DNA from: Methylicorpusculum oleiharenae
GTDB lineage: Bacteria > Pseudomonadota > Gammaproteobacteria > Methylococcales > Methylomonadaceae
Direction of reading: 5' to 3'
Length of the DNA: 64,000 nucleotides
Assembly (NCBI RefSeq): GCF_009828925.2
Contig: NZ_WUTY02000001.1
Coordinates: 310,001-374,000, forward strand
Shown here in pieces: positions 54,644-64,000 of the stretch. Every line of letters starts with the position of its first letter. Within the stretch, counting starts at the first letter, position 1. The position numbers and the translations under genes are program-made. The notes beneath the pieces are model-generated. The model saw only the letters and a list, made by a program, of their open reading frames with translations, had not been told where the DNA came from and ran no database searches.

Positions 54644-57214
54644 CTAAGAAGTTAAAGCGACATCGTCAGCCTTGTTTTTATAATCATCGATCTTGTCAAA
54701 ATTTAAATAGCGATAGGTATCCTCAGACGTTTGCTGGATTTGCATGGCGTATTGCATATACTCATCAAAAGTGGGAATCCGGCCAAGAATCGAACATACT
54801 GACGCGAGCTCTGCAGAAGCCAGATAAACATTTGCACCATTGCCCAAACGATTAGGAAAATTGCGTGTCGATGTTGACACTACGGTCGCATTATCGGCCA
54901 CGCGCGCCTGGTTACCCATACATAACGAGCAACCCGGCATTTCCATCCTCGCACCCGAACGACCGAAAATACCGTAATAACCTTCCTCAACCAATTGCGA
55001 CTGATCCATTTTGGTAGGTGGAGACATCCACAGCCGGGTTGGTAATTCGCCTTTATAGTTATCCAATAACTTGCCGGCCGCGCGGAAATGGCCAATGTTG
55101 GTCATACACGATCCAACGAACACTTCGTCAATTTTTGTTCCCGCCACATCGGATAGCGTTTTAACATCGTCAGGATCATTGGGACACGCCAGCAAAGGCT
55201 CTTTGATTTCGCTCATATTGATGTCGATGATTTCAAAATATTCGGCATCGGCATCAGGCTTCAGCAAAACCGGATTAGCCAGCCACTCTTCCATAGCGTT
55301 AATTCGTCTCGAAATCGTCCGGGTATCGCCATAACCTTCCGCGATCATCCATTTCAACAAAGTGATGTTGGAATTCAGATATTCTCTGATCGGGGCCTCA
55401 CTCAAACGGATTGTGCAGCCCCCCGCAGAGCGCTCCGCTGAAGCATCCGATAATTCGAAGGCTTGTTCAACCTTTAAGTCGGGCAAGCCTTCGATTTCGA
55501 GAATACGGCCGGAAAACACGTTTTTCTTGCCTTTTTTCTCAACCGTTAACAAGCCTTTTTGGATAGCCGCATAAGGAATGGCATTGACCAAATCCCGTAA
55601 AGTAATGCCTGGTTGCATTTCACCGCTGAAACGGACTAAAACCGATTCCGGCATATCCAGAGGCATCACGCCGGTAGCCGCAGCAAAAGCCACCAAACCG
55701 GATCCGGCTGGAAAAGATATCCCTATTGGGAAACGGGTGTGTGAGTCACCGCCGGTTCCAACCGTATCTGGCAGTAACGTGCGGTTAAGCCATGAATGGA
55801 TAATGCCGTCTCCCGGTCGCAGTGAAACACCGCCGCGATTCATTATAAAATCGGGCAAAGTATGCTGCATTTCGACATCGACCGGTTTCGGATAAGCGGC
55901 TGTGTGACAGAAAGACTGCAAGACCAGATCAGCAGAAAAACCCAAACACGCCAGATCCTTGAGTTCGTCGCGAGTCATGGGGCCGGTTGTGTCCTGCGAG
56001 CCTACCGTTGTCATGTGCGGCTCACAATAAGTACCGGGGCGAATTCCCTTAACACCACAGGCTTGTCCGACTATTTTTTGAGCTAAAGTAAAACCTTTTC
56101 CCGAATCGGCAAGGTCTGCCGGGCGCTTGAATACGCTAGAAGGCTCAAGTCCCAGCGCTTTGCGTGCACGATCAGTCAAACCTCTGCCTATAATCAACGG
56201 TATCCGTCCACCGGCCTGCACTTCATCTAGTATCACATCCGTTTTTAAAGAAAATTCGGCAATGATTTCATCTGAATCGTGGTTTTTAACAAGCCCTTGA
56301 TAGGGAAAAATATCGATCACATCGCCCATGCTCATGCCTGAAACATCGCACTCAAAAGGCAAAGCGCCTGAATCTTCCATTGTATTAAAAAATATCGGCG
56401 CAATTTTGCTACCGATACACACACCGCCTTCACGCTTGTTGGGTACACAAGGTATATCGCGCCCGGTAAACCACAACACCGAGTTCGTTGCCGATTTACG
56501 TGAGGACCCCGTGCCAACGACATCACCCACATAAGCCACAGGAAAGCCTTTTTTCTTCAGATCTTCTATTTGCTGCTCAGCATTTGTTATTCCCTCTCTG
56601 GGCATTTTCAACATCGCTTTGGCATGCAACGGAATATCAGGCCGGGACCAGGCATCGGGTGCCGGCGATAAATCGTCTGTATTGGTCTCACCCACCACTT
56701 TAAAAACGGTCACGGTCAATTTTTCAGGCATAACCGGTTTACTGGTAAACCATTCTGCTTCGGCCCATGAGCGGAGAACCTGCTGAGCAAAAGCATTCCC
56801 GGCATCGGCCTTTTCTTTGACATCATGAAATGCATCGAACACTAATAAAGTATGAGACAAGGCTTTTGCAGCAATCGCACCTAACGATTCGCTGTCAAGC
56901 AATTCGATCAGAGGCGCAACGTTATAGCCGCCCAGCATAGTGCCCAATAATTCTGTAGCCTTCGCCGCATCTAAAATAGGTGAGACGGCTTCGCCTTTGG
57001 CAATAGCGGTTAAGAAACCCGATTTGACATAAGCCGCTTCATCGACCCCCGCAGGAACCCGGTTGATCAATAAATCGAGAATGAAATCTTCCTCGCCTTG
57101 GGGAGGGTTTTTTATCAACTCAACTAATGCCGCTACCTGCTCCGCATTTAAAGGTTTGGGAACAATTCCTTCTGCTGCACGTTCTGCAACATGTTTACGA
57201 TACGCTTCTAACAT
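54644..57214 (-). CDS. acnB: Bifunctional aconitate hydratase 2/2-methylisocitrate dehydratase
   Basis: The 856-residue protein is AcnB: an N-terminal HEAT-like domain ([20 protein letters not shown]), a swivel domain, and the catalytic domains. The 4Fe-4S cysteines sit in [11 protein letters not shown] and [11 protein letters not shown]. It isomerises citrate to isocitrate and can act in the methylcitrate cycle. Size matches E. coli AcnB (865). It shares its strand and neighbourhood with isocitrate dehydrogenase, 191 bases apart, so consecutive TCA steps are adjacent. Confidence 0.98.
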   Translation of the reverse strand: MLEAYRKHVAERAAEGIVPKPLNAEQVAALVELIKNPPQGEEDFILDLLINRVPAGVDEAAYVKSGFLTAIAKGEAVSPILDAAKATELLGTMLGGYNVAPLIELLDSESLGAIAAKALSHTLLVFDAFHDVKEKADAGNAFAQQVLRSWAEAEWFTSKPVMPEKLTVTVFKVVGETNTDDLSPAPDAWSRPDIPLHAKAMLKMPREGITNAEQQIEDLKKKGFPVAYVGDVVGTGSSRKSATNSVLWFTGRDIPCVPNKREGGVCIGSKIAPIFFNTMEDSGALPFECDVSGMSMGDVIDIFPYQGLVKNHDSDEIIAEFSLKTDVILDEVQAGGRIPLIIGRGLTDRARKALGLEPSSVFKRPADLADSGKGFTLAQKIVGQACGVKGIRPGTYCEPHMTTVGSQDTTGPMTRDELKDLACLGFSADLVLQSFCHTAAYPKPVDVEMQHTLPDFIMNRGGVSLRPGDGIIHSWLNRTLLPDTVGTGGDSHTRFPIGISFPAGSGLVAFAAATGVMPLDMPESVLVRFSGEMQPGITLRDLVNAIPYAAIQKGLLTVEKKGKKNVFSGRILEIEGLPDLKVEQAFELSDASAERSAGGCTIRLSEAPIREYLNSNITLLKWMIAEGYGDTRTISRRINAMEEWLANPVLLKPDADAEYFEIIDINMSEIKEPLLACPNDPDDVKTLSDVAGTKIDEVFVGSCMTNIGHFRAAGKLLDNYKGELPTRLWMSPPTKMDQSQLVEEGYYGIFGRSGARMEMPGCSLCMGNQARVADNATVVSTSTRNFPNRLGNGANVYLASAELASVCSILGRIPTFDEYMQYAMQIQQTSEDTYRYLNFDKIDDYKNKADDVALTS

Positions 57215-57405
57215 TTTGAGCCCTTATCAAAAATTTTAAACCTTAACCGGCGAGGTTAGCCTGTACGACCGAATTTACGTATAACCGTGCAAAGCAACTG
57301 CTGGCCTATGACGTTCTGCATAACACGCACCAAACCTGACCGACTTTGCACCAAAAGGTACCGGCTCTTTGACCACCGGTTCTACGGAAAGTGTCTTTAA
57401 ATGAC

Positions 57406-58419
57406 TTACTTCATCGCATCCAGAATCGCCTGACCCATCGCATCGGTTCCCACGCCTGAAGTAGGATTAAGATCCGGCGTGACAAATTTTCCTTCTGAAA
57501 CAACTTTTTCCAACGCATTTTGTACTCGCCGCGCCGCCTCATGTTCCTTAAGGTGATCCAGCATCATGATGCCAGCCATGATGACGGCAGTAGGATTCGC
57601 TATATTCTTGCCCTCAATATCGGGCGCGCTGCCGTGCACGGCTTCAAATAACGCGGCATCTTCGCCAATATTGGCGCCGGGAATCAAGCCCAAGCCGCCG
57701 ACCAGACCGGCAGTCAAATCAGACAAGATGTCACCGAACATATTTGTGGTAACAATCACATCAAACTGATGAGGGTTCATCACCATATGCATACAGGTTG
57801 CATCAATGATTTTTTCGTCAAATTGAATATCAGGATACTTGGCGGCAACTTCACGAGCGGTATCCAGGAAAAGGCCTTGCGTGTACTTAAGAATATTAGC
57901 CTTGTGGCAGACTGTAACTTTCTTGCGTCCGTTGTCACGGGCATATTCAAACGCATATTCGACAATTCTTTGCGAGCCTTGACGCGTAACAACAGCCAAG
58001 CTCTCAGCAATATCTTTTTTAGGGGTGAGAAAATGTTCCAGACCGGCATAAAGTCCTTCAGTATTTTCTCTGACAATGACAATATCGACATCCGTAAAAC
58101 GGGTATTAACACCTTGCCAGCTTTTTGCAGGTCGCACGTTTGCATAAAGATCGTATTTTTTACGCAGCTCTACATTGATACTGCGGAATCCTGTCCCGCC
58201 GACAGCCGTAGTTAACGGCCCTTTGAAGGCTAAGCGGTTTTTATCGATGGACGCCAGGGTTTGATCAGGAATCGGGGTGCCAAACTTATTGTATGCGGCC
58301 ATACCGGCATAGGCTTCTTCCCAATTTATTTTAGCGCCTGATGCATCGATAATTCTTACCGCCTCATCCATAATGGACGGCCCAATGCCATCCCCTTTGA
58401 TCAACGTCACGTTATGCAT
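57406..58419 (-). CDS. Isocitrate dehydrogenase, probably NAD-dependent
   Basis: The 337-residue enzyme shows the beta-decarboxylating dehydrogenase signature [20 protein letters not shown], Mg-binding aspartates in that segment, and the substrate loop [20 protein letters not shown] typical of isocitrate dehydrogenases. At the cofactor site it reads [15 protein letters not shown], with D267-I268 where NADP-enzymes have Lys-Tyr, indicating NAD. It is short like mitochondrial-type and methanotroph NAD-IDHs and not like the ~416-residue NADP enzyme. It lies upstream of acnB on the same strand. Confidence 0.9.
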   Translation of the reverse strand: MHNVTLIKGDGIGPSIMDEAVRIIDASGAKINWEEAYAGMAAYNKFGTPIPDQTLASIDKNRLAFKGPLTTAVGGTGFRSINVELRKKYDLYANVRPAKSWQGVNTRFTDVDIVIVRENTEGLYAGLEHFLTPKKDIAESLAVVTRQGSQRIVEYAFEYARDNGRKKVTVCHKANILKYTQGLFLDTAREVAAKYPDIQFDEKIIDATCMHMVMNPHQFDVIVTTNMFGDILSDLTAGLVGGLGLIPGANIGEDAALFEAVHGSAPDIEGKNIANPTAVIMAGIMMLDHLKEHEAARRVQNALEKVVSEGKFVTPDLNPTSGVGTDAMGQAILDAMK

Positions 58420-58643
58420 TCATGTTCTCCATGAGTAAAAATTAAATTGATAATACACAGATTTAAACTGTTTTAAAATAAGCAGGTTTCTTGCCACTCA
58501 ACATCTATTGAATTAGGATCTTTATAAGCTAAAGCTCGTGCTTGCAAGCCAAGCACTTAAAGACAAAGGTTACAATAGATGGCAACAACCGCTTGACGAC
58601 CGCCAATATCAAGCTCTTTGATAAAAACCTTCAGGAACCTCAC

Positions 58644-59108
58644 ATGCGCTATTGGCTAATGAAATCAGAGCCTAACGAATTCAGTATTGATGATCTTTAC
58701 TTAAGACCGCACCAGACAGAACAATGGGATGGTGTTCGCAATTATCAAGCCAGAAACATGATGCGCGATGAAATGAAAAACGGCGATCAGGTTTTCTTTT
58801 ATCATTCAAATTGTGACGTGCCCGGAATCGTAGGTCTTATGCGCATAACCCGCGAAGGTTACCCTGATCATTTTGCTTTTGATCCGAATGACAAACATCA
58901 TGACCCTAAAAGCACGCCAGACGCACCAAGATGGTTCATGGTCGATGTGACTTTTGAACGTAAGCTCAACAGGACTATCAGTCTTCATGAACTGAAAAGA
59001 TACACCGATGGGGAACTTGCAGAGTTTGCCTTATTGAGACGGGGCAACAGACTCTCGATTATGCCGGTTACCCCGGCTCAATGGGAATTTATTCTGACCC
59101 TGGAATGA
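58644..59108 (+). CDS. EVE-domain protein
   Basis: The start at 58644 is chosen because AGGA sits seven bases upstream and the family begins MRYWLMKSEP; upstream codons are not conserved. The 154-residue EVE domain contains EFSIDDLYLRP, WDGVRNYQARNMMRDEMK and QVFFYHSNCDVPGIVGLM. EVE domains belong to the PUA superfamily and bind modified bases in DNA or RNA. Such stand-alone YTH-like proteins are common beside housekeeping genes, and the ligand here is unknown. Confidence 0.92.
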   Translation: MRYWLMKSEPNEFSIDDLYLRPHQTEQWDGVRNYQARNMMRDEMKNGDQVFFYHSNCDVPGIVGLMRITREGYPDHFAFDPNDKHHDPKSTPDAPRWFMVDVTFERKLNRTISLHELKRYTDGELAEFALLRRGNRLSIMPVTPAQWEFILTLE

Positions 59109-59148
59109 TGTATACCTTTCGCACTTCAAATTTCGGCAGTCTCTAAGG

Positions 59149-59250
59149 AGGCAACGGGTTGTTCGGCAAAGGCTTTGCCAGCATGGATGCTGGCATAGAG
59201 ACTACATGGATGAATTTACGGCATCCTTTGACGGGCACCCCGGTGCCGAA
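59149..59250. repeat. Cluster of three palindromes (dispersed repeat)
   Basis: GGCAAA/TTTGCC at 59165-59170 and 59174-59179, TGCCAGCAT/ATGCTGGCA at 59176-59184 and 59187-59195, and GGCACC/GGTGCC at 59234-59239 and 59242-59247 lie in a row between the EVE gene and the histidine kinase. The repeated CATGGAT words recall the repeats in the 40-43 kb island. Confidence 0.6.
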
Positions 59251-59341
59251 TTTCGATCTACGATGGGTATAAAACCCGCTTATAGCCACTCTCTTTTCCA
59301 CTTAAATCAACCACATCAAGAAAGTGGATACAAGCTTGCTT

Positions 59342-60949
59342 CTAACTGCGTCCGGTTCTCCGTCTTTCAATCTGCAAATGAAATCCGGGAACCTTAGGTA
59401 CTTCAACAATAAAAACGGCGCCCTCGGCATCATTTTCGGCTGTCAACGTGCCGTGCATTGTATTTTCAACAATCATTTTTGACATGTATAAGCCTATACC
59501 CGTGCCTTTTCCATCTGAACGCGTCGTAAAGTAAGGATCATATATTTTATCCATGATATCAGTTGCGATTCCTCCTGCATTGTCGGAAACTCTGATGCTA
59601 TACCAGCCGTCGCGGATGAGCTGTACATTAATTCTGACTCGCGGCGAAGTAGTACCTCGCTCGATAAAAGTATCGCGCGCATTGTTCAATAAATTAAGCA
59701 TTACCTGGGAAAACTCGCCTTGCAGGCCGTTTATACTGAACTGCTCATCGCAATTCAATTCCGTGTGTATGTTGTTATTTTTAAATGTCGCTTCCAGCAG
59801 CTCCAGCACAGCGGTAATCGCCCCATGCAAATAAAATTGCTCCGGCTCTTTGTTAGGCTTAAAAAAATTACGGAAATCATCGATGGTCGTGGACATTTTA
59901 GTAATCAATCGTTCCGACTTTTCCATACTCCGGGACATAAAGACGTCATCGAGTTTACCCTGGCTATAAGTCAACTGCATGTTTTGCAGTACCAAGCCCA
60001 AGGCATTGAGCGGCTGCCGCCACTGATGCGCAATCGCACCAATCATTTCCCCCATAGCGGCCAAGCGGGACTGGCGAATCAACAATTCCTCCTGTTGCTG
60101 ACGTCTGGATACTTCATCTCTCACTCGTTGATCAAGACTTTGATTTAAATCGTCCAACTCGTGCGTGCGCCGGTCAACTTCCTGCTCCAATTCTTCACTG
60201 TAATGCTGCAAATGCGTCTTCGATTCTCTAAGCGAAGCCACCATTTGATTAAAACTCTCGGACAACAAGCCAATTTCATCATTTCGTTTAATATCCGATT
60301 TAACCGACAAATCACCCTCGGCCACAAGCGTCGCCAGTTGACTGATCGTTGAAACCGGCAGCGTAATCCAGCGAGCAAAAAAGTACCCGACCACCAAAAT
60401 TAGAACGATTGAAATACCGGTAATAATAAAAATTTGCTGATACATATTACGGAGGTATTCATCGTATTCATCGGTAGAAAATCCGATATGCAGCCAGCCC
60501 CATTCTATGCTGGAGAAACTGACCGGATAGACAAAGTGATAAACTTTGCGTGATTCGGAAAGATCAAGAAAATGAAAATCGTTTTTAGCGGTCTCAAATT
60601 TGGCAAATCGCGCATCCGGCGCGTCCATTATTTTCCATTGTTTTGGTTCTATCCAGAGACGTTCCCCGCGCAACGGCGAGATCATCACATAATGAATGCC
60701 GGCATTTTTCTCAAGCACTTCGACATTATGTTCAACGATAAAACCAAAGTCCTGGCTGATCATGGCATCAGAACAAGCCTGAACGATAGACTGTGATACC
60801 GTGACTGCTTGAGTATACATAATTTGTTCCAAAGAGCGCTGCTGCCAGGGAATGATCATCAGCGCAATGACCAGTGTGATCGCCAGCACCAGCGTACCAA
60901 AGACGGTAAACACCCTGATAAAAATCTTGTTTCTACCGCTAAAGCTCAT
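59342..60949 (-). CDS. Membrane sensor histidine kinase
   Basis: The 535-residue protein has TM1 at ~11-33, a ~135-residue periplasmic sensor domain, TM2 at ~172-194, a HAMP domain (~192-245), a coiled coil, a HisKA domain with the phospho-acceptor H308 in GAIAHQWRQPLN, and the ATPase domain. The N box is MLNLLNNARD, G1 is DNAGGI, and the F/G2 region is YDPYFTTRSDGKGTGIGLYM. The HQWRQPLN variant defines a known subgroup of kinases often lacking a linked regulator; no response regulator is encoded here. The upstream tandem PhnD-like proteins may supply ligand sensing. Confidence 0.93.
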   Translation of the reverse strand: MSFSGRNKIFIRVFTVFGTLVLAITLVIALMIIPWQQRSLEQIMYTQAVTVSQSIVQACSDAMISQDFGFIVEHNVEVLEKNAGIHYVMISPLRGERLWIEPKQWKIMDAPDARFAKFETAKNDFHFLDLSESRKVYHFVYPVSFSSIEWGWLHIGFSTDEYDEYLRNMYQQIFIITGISIVLILVVGYFFARWITLPVSTISQLATLVAEGDLSVKSDIKRNDEIGLLSESFNQMVASLRESKTHLQHYSEELEQEVDRRTHELDDLNQSLDQRVRDEVSRRQQQEELLIRQSRLAAMGEMIGAIAHQWRQPLNALGLVLQNMQLTYSQGKLDDVFMSRSMEKSERLITKMSTTIDDFRNFFKPNKEPEQFYLHGAITAVLELLEATFKNNNIHTELNCDEQFSINGLQGEFSQVMLNLLNNARDTFIERGTTSPRVRINVQLIRDGWYSIRVSDNAGGIATDIMDKIYDPYFTTRSDGKGTGIGLYMSKMIVENTMHGTLTAENDAEGAVFIVEVPKVPGFHLQIERRRTGRS

Positions 60950-61090
60950 CCGTACTCATGACCGGGTAATTGAAATCGGTTATAGATCTTATGCATTCAT
61001 TCGTGTCAAGTTCATAAACTGATATCGGAAAATACCTGTTAATTGAATAGCTGGAGCCTTAACAACACATTAGCCCTGCCGCAAGCTGTT

Positions 61091-61990
61091 CTAATTGCCT
61101 TTTACCTGCTTTTTTAATTCCAGATATTCCGCATAAAGCGCATCGAACATCTCCAACTCTTCAACCTTGCAGTAATCCAGCTCTGGCGTTTTATAAACTG
61201 CCAAAATTTGTTTTGCTCTGGGAAACTCACCGTAGCTCATGGCTTTTTGGGTCAGTAATTCTCTTAGCGGGTAATCCTTATGGAAATAACTGAAATTTTT
61301 TGCCCGGACGGGATAGCTCGCCAGAATTTTTAGTTTGGTAAGAATCTGAGGATTCAATTCGGCCATCACATCAAATGCGCCCTGGTAAACAATAGCCGCA
61401 TCGGCTTTATCAAAAAATAAATCGAGCACAATACGATTATTTTTGATTTTGGGTTGAGTGACCGAAAAAATGTTTTTAAAGCTTTTCTTAAAGGCTTTAA
61501 GTGTCAGGGTATCTAGAAACACTTCCGCCAACTCATCATTAACAGGAAGAATGATTCGTTTACCGCGCAAATCCTTTACTGTATTGATTCGGTCTTTGTT
61601 AACCAGCAAAAGCAAAGCATTATTCAAGCCCCCTTCACGAACACCGACAAAGCCATCCGCAAGCATGGCCCTATCAAAATACTTGGCTATAACCAATGGC
61701 GGCGCGATTATCATATCAATTTCGCCCTCGTCAAAGGCCTTGCGCATCGTTTGAACGGTATCGTAAAGAAATGCATGCGATTCAGTAATCGCAACTTCCT
61801 CGGTCAACTCCTTCGTCCAAAAGGTTAACGAAATTTCAATATCGGTACGATCTGCAATATCATTGATGGAAGGATAATAAAAACCCATATTGATCCGCGC
61901 CGGGTCCTGCCCATAGAGCGACCCCGGCAGTATAATGATCAAAACCGGAATCAATAACTTTAAAACCAAACTTCGCAGAGAAAATATCAC
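61091..61990 (-). CDS. PhnD-like periplasmic substrate-binding protein 2
   Basis: The 299-residue protein has a signal peptide ending near PGSLYGQ, then a type 2 periplasmic-binding fold of the phosphate/phosphite/phosphonate (PhnD) family: FAFLYDT-like second strand, EGEIDMIIAPPLVIAKYFDR, LRGKRIILPVNDELAEVFLD, FFDKADAAIVYQGAFDV. It is homologous to the neighbouring protein in the same order. No ABC permease or ATPase gene is linked, so it is unlikely to be a transporter component here. It overlaps the previous gene by four bases. Confidence 0.85.
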   Translation of the reverse strand: MIFSLRSLVLKLLIPVLIIILPGSLYGQDPARINMGFYYPSINDIADRTDIEISLTFWTKELTEEVAITESHAFLYDTVQTMRKAFDEGEIDMIIAPPLVIAKYFDRAMLADGFVGVREGGLNNALLLLVNKDRINTVKDLRGKRIILPVNDELAEVFLDTLTLKAFKKSFKNIFSVTQPKIKNNRIVLDLFFDKADAAIVYQGAFDVMAELNPQILTKLKILASYPVRAKNFSYFHKDYPLRELLTQKAMSYGEFPRAKQILAVYKTPELDYCKVEELEMFDALYAEYLELKKQVKGN

Positions 61991-62877
61991 CGCCTCGCTC
62001 TGCTCTTGTTATGCTTGTATTCCTCATAAAGAGAAATCACTTTGTCCAGATCGCTCACTTGTGAACGCTCAAGTTTTTCAGAATTAAACAACGTCAATAA
62101 CTGCCGTCCTCTGGGAAACTGATCAATAAAAAGCGCTTTGGTAAGAATATATTCGCGAAAGCTACTGTCCACATCTTTATGAAAAAATCCGATGCTTCGA
62201 GGAAATGAGGAGAAAGTTGCAATGATTTGGGTCTTTCTTTCGATCTGGGGGTTCAGTTCACACGCCAAACGATAAGCTTTCAAATACACCAGGGCAATAT
62301 CGGCTTTTTTAAAAAACAAATCCAGCACCATCCGATGCGAATTCGTCGCCCAAACTACATTTTCAAAAAAACGGTTGTAATCACTCCCGCTGGATTTGCG
62401 CGTCAAGTTATCGATAAAAACGGCGGCTAGTTCATCACCTTTTAGCAATACCAGCCTTTTTCCCTGGGCTTGTTTAATTGTGCTGATGCCCTCGTCACTT
62501 CTGACCACTAAAACCAGGCTGTCGAAATCGCGTGTATCGTTAACCGCTCTGAAGCCATCACTTAACGAGTCCAGTTTGAAATGTTTGATGACACTGAGCG
62601 GCGATCCAACTATAAAATTGATTTTACCGTTTGCAAAATCGGCCGCCATGTTTTCGATATTGTCATACATCTCCACTTGAGTCGTCAGATCCAGCTGCTG
62701 ACCCAGCTCCTCTCCCCAAAATTTCATTGCAATTTCCATATCGCCCCGGGATACATCGGAAAACGATTGAACATAAAATCCCACACGGAATAAAAGCCCA
62801 TGGAAGTGATCTTCAGCATTTACCGTTTGACTACAGATCAGGGCTGATATCATCAGGAAAACCGGAAATCTGAACAT
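61987..62877 (-). CDS. PhnD-like periplasmic substrate-binding protein 1
   Basis: The 296-residue protein has a signal peptide (cleavage near SQTVNA-ED) and the PhnD-family fold: FYVQSFSDVSRGDMEIAMKF, NGKINFIVGSPLSVIKHF, QGKRLVLLKGDELAAVFIDN, FFKKADIALVYLKAYRLA. It lies 13 bases after the TolC-family gene and overlaps the second PhnD-like gene by four bases (ATGA), so all three form one operon. Ligand unknown; the shared fold suggests a small anion or peptide-like solute. Confidence 0.85.
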   Translation of the reverse strand: MFRFPVFLMISALICSQTVNAEDHFHGLLFRVGFYVQSFSDVSRGDMEIAMKFWGEELGQQLDLTTQVEMYDNIENMAADFANGKINFIVGSPLSVIKHFKLDSLSDGFRAVNDTRDFDSLVLVVRSDEGISTIKQAQGKRLVLLKGDELAAVFIDNLTRKSSGSDYNRFFENVVWATNSHRMVLDLFFKKADIALVYLKAYRLACELNPQIERKTQIIATFSSFPRSIGFFHKDVDSSFREYILTKALFIDQFPRGRQLLTLFNSEKLERSQVSDLDKVISLYEEYKHNKSRARR

Positions 62878-62890
62878 GAAATTCTCTATG

Positions 62891-64000
62891 TTATTGATTT
62901 AACGATTGAATGTTCTGACCGATTAAAAATTCCAGCGAAACCAATGCCATTTCCAATTCGTGACGGGAACGGTATTGAGAGCTTTGCGTGAAAGTTTCGA
63001 CAATTTCCGACTCGATGACATCCTTGGTCTCGACCATCTCTTCCTGGTAAGCGCGAACGTGAAGCTCCCGGTTTTCTTTTGCATAACTCGAAGCTTCGCG
63101 GGTATCTTCCATTTGTTTTCCGGCACTGCGCAGCCTTAAAAACTGCTGCTTGACTTGCAACGCCATGGCTTGATCCAGCAAGATTTGCTGGCTTTCCAAT
63201 TGTCTTCGTTGCGCCTTGGCATAATCGACCTTACCTGAGGTCTGAAAACCATCGAATAAATTCCACTGCAAACCCACACCAATGGTCCAGCCTTCGCGGT
63301 TGTCATTGTTAACCAGACCGCCGTCAAAATCGTTCCATAACTTGTAAGCCGATGCCTGGAATCCGATTACCGGAAAATAGCCGCTTCGCGCTTCGGTTAT
63401 TTTATTTTCAGTCACCTGAACAGCTAATTTAAGCTGCTGGATATCCGGATTAAAATCATGCGCGCTGCTGATCAAGGTTTGTAATTCCTCATTCAAGTGC
63501 AGAGGTTGTTCATCTTTTGCCAGCGTCACGTTGCTGTTCCAATCCAGCCCCATCGCATTAGTTAATGCTTCGTGGGCTAGTTCCCTGGAATAATTGGCTT
63601 CGTGCAATAACGAACGAGTAATGGCCGTTGAGGTTTTTGTGCGCAGATAATCGGTTTTTTTAACCTTCATGGAACCATGCTGATAAAGCCGTTCGGTCAG
63701 TTCTTCCAGCACCTGAAAACGCTCCAGCGTATCGCTGGCCAACTGCTCCATATCCAGTGCAAACAGGGCGCCGTAATAATATTTTTTGACATCGCGGATG
63801 ACTTCAAGCCGGGTTTTGCGTTCACCGATTTCGGCAATTGCAAGCCCTTTTTCAGCCTGATCGACAATAGCGCCGCGCCGTCCTCCGGTGAAAATAGGGT
63901 AGGTCAAATTGACGGATGTAGTCAGCATGTCTCTATCGAACAATTTGACATCCAAATCCATAGGTAACGAACTAATGGGAGCCCCACCAACCGCCCCACC
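62891..64000 (-). CDS. TolC-family outer-membrane efflux protein, 5' end beyond the window
   Basis: The frame is open to base 64000 and gives at least 369 residues ending in LEFLIGQNIQSLNQ. It matches the outer-membrane factor pattern: two halves with coiled-coil periplasmic helices and beta segments (VNLTYPIFTGGRRGAIVDQA and GVGLQWNLFDGFQTSGKVDY). TolC channels link inner-membrane pumps to the outside. Here the partners are PhnD-like binding proteins, not a visible pump; adaptor or pump genes may lie beyond the right edge. Confidence 0.88.
   Translation of the reverse strand, partial: GGAVGGAPISSLPMDLDVKLFDRDMLTTSVNLTYPIFTGGRRGAIVDQAEKGLAIAEIGERKTRLEVIRDVKKYYYGALFALDMEQLASDTLERFQVLEELTERLYQHGSMKVKKTDYLRTKTSTAITRSLLHEANYSRELAHEALTNAMGLDWNSNVTLAKDEQPLHLNEELQTLISSAHDFNPDIQQLKLAVQVTENKITEARSGYFPVIGFQASAYKLWNDFDGGLVNNDNREGWTIGVGLQWNLFDGFQTSGKVDYAKAQRRQLESQQILLDQAMALQVKQQFLRLRSAGKQMEDTREASSYAKENRELHVRAYQEEMVETKDVIESEIVETFTQSSQYRSRHELEMALVSLEFLIGQNIQSLNQ

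Overview
The window is a 64 kb chromosomal segment from a flagellated Gram-negative bacterium, most likely a gammaproteobacterium. The gene orders point there: rpoE-rseA-rseB-mucD-lepA-lepB-rnc-era-recO-pdxJ, divergent nadB, rpsP-rimM-trmD-rplS next to ffh, and flagellin-flaG-fliD-fliS. A methanotroph of the Methylococcales is my best guess from the overall look and the dispersed palindromic repeats. That is inference; no methane-oxidation gene is present. No rRNA, tRNA or CRISPR array was seen.

Region 1 (1-22.5 kb) is dense housekeeping sequence. It holds a truncated AEC-type transporter, pyrF, a TauE/SafE-like membrane protein, a sigma54 activator without a sensor domain, and a long minus-strand operon from the envelope-stress locus through translation, RNA and B6 genes to a PP2C phosphatase. 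After that come nadB, an orphan lpxA-like gene with xerD and ogt, the rpsP operon, ffh and a CcsA-like protein. A near-consensus sigmaE promoter precedes rpoE.

Region 2 (22.5-37.6 kb) is the flagellar filament and surface-modification region, all on the minus strand. Two full-length flagellin genes bracket flaG and fliD, followed by fliS and a fliT-like gene. The distal flagellin (28244-29947) has a near-perfect sigma28 promoter. Immediately upstream is a four-gene cassette: methyltransferase, HAD phosphatase, NTP transferase, and a 1790-residue protein joining a methyltransferase, a CDP-glycerol-glycerophosphotransferase-like domain, two GT2-like domains and a C-terminal glycosyltransferase-like domain. 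I read it as a candidate system that activates a phospho-compound or sugar and attaches it to flagellin or a surface glycan.

Region 3 (37.6-45 kb) is an accessory island. It holds two related AAA-ATPase/PD-(D/E)XK genes (the second frameshifted), a Uma2-family nuclease gene, degenerate direct and inverted repeats, and a beta-CASP metallo-beta-lactamase whose C-terminus is encoded by repeat DNA.

Region 4 (45-64 kb) contains mscL, clpB with a sigma32-type promoter, a secreted metzincin-like protease, a DUF1538-DUF1538-PII-like-CBS operon, a cold-shock gene, rpe, acnB, an NAD-type isocitrate dehydrogenase, an EVE-domain protein, a sensor histidine kinase, two tandem PhnD-like binding proteins and a TolC-family protein that runs off the right edge.

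The most unusual units are the glycosyl/phospho-transferase cassette beside the flagellins, the DUF1538 operon with its two small regulatory modules, and the TolC/PhnD/PhnD/kinase cluster.
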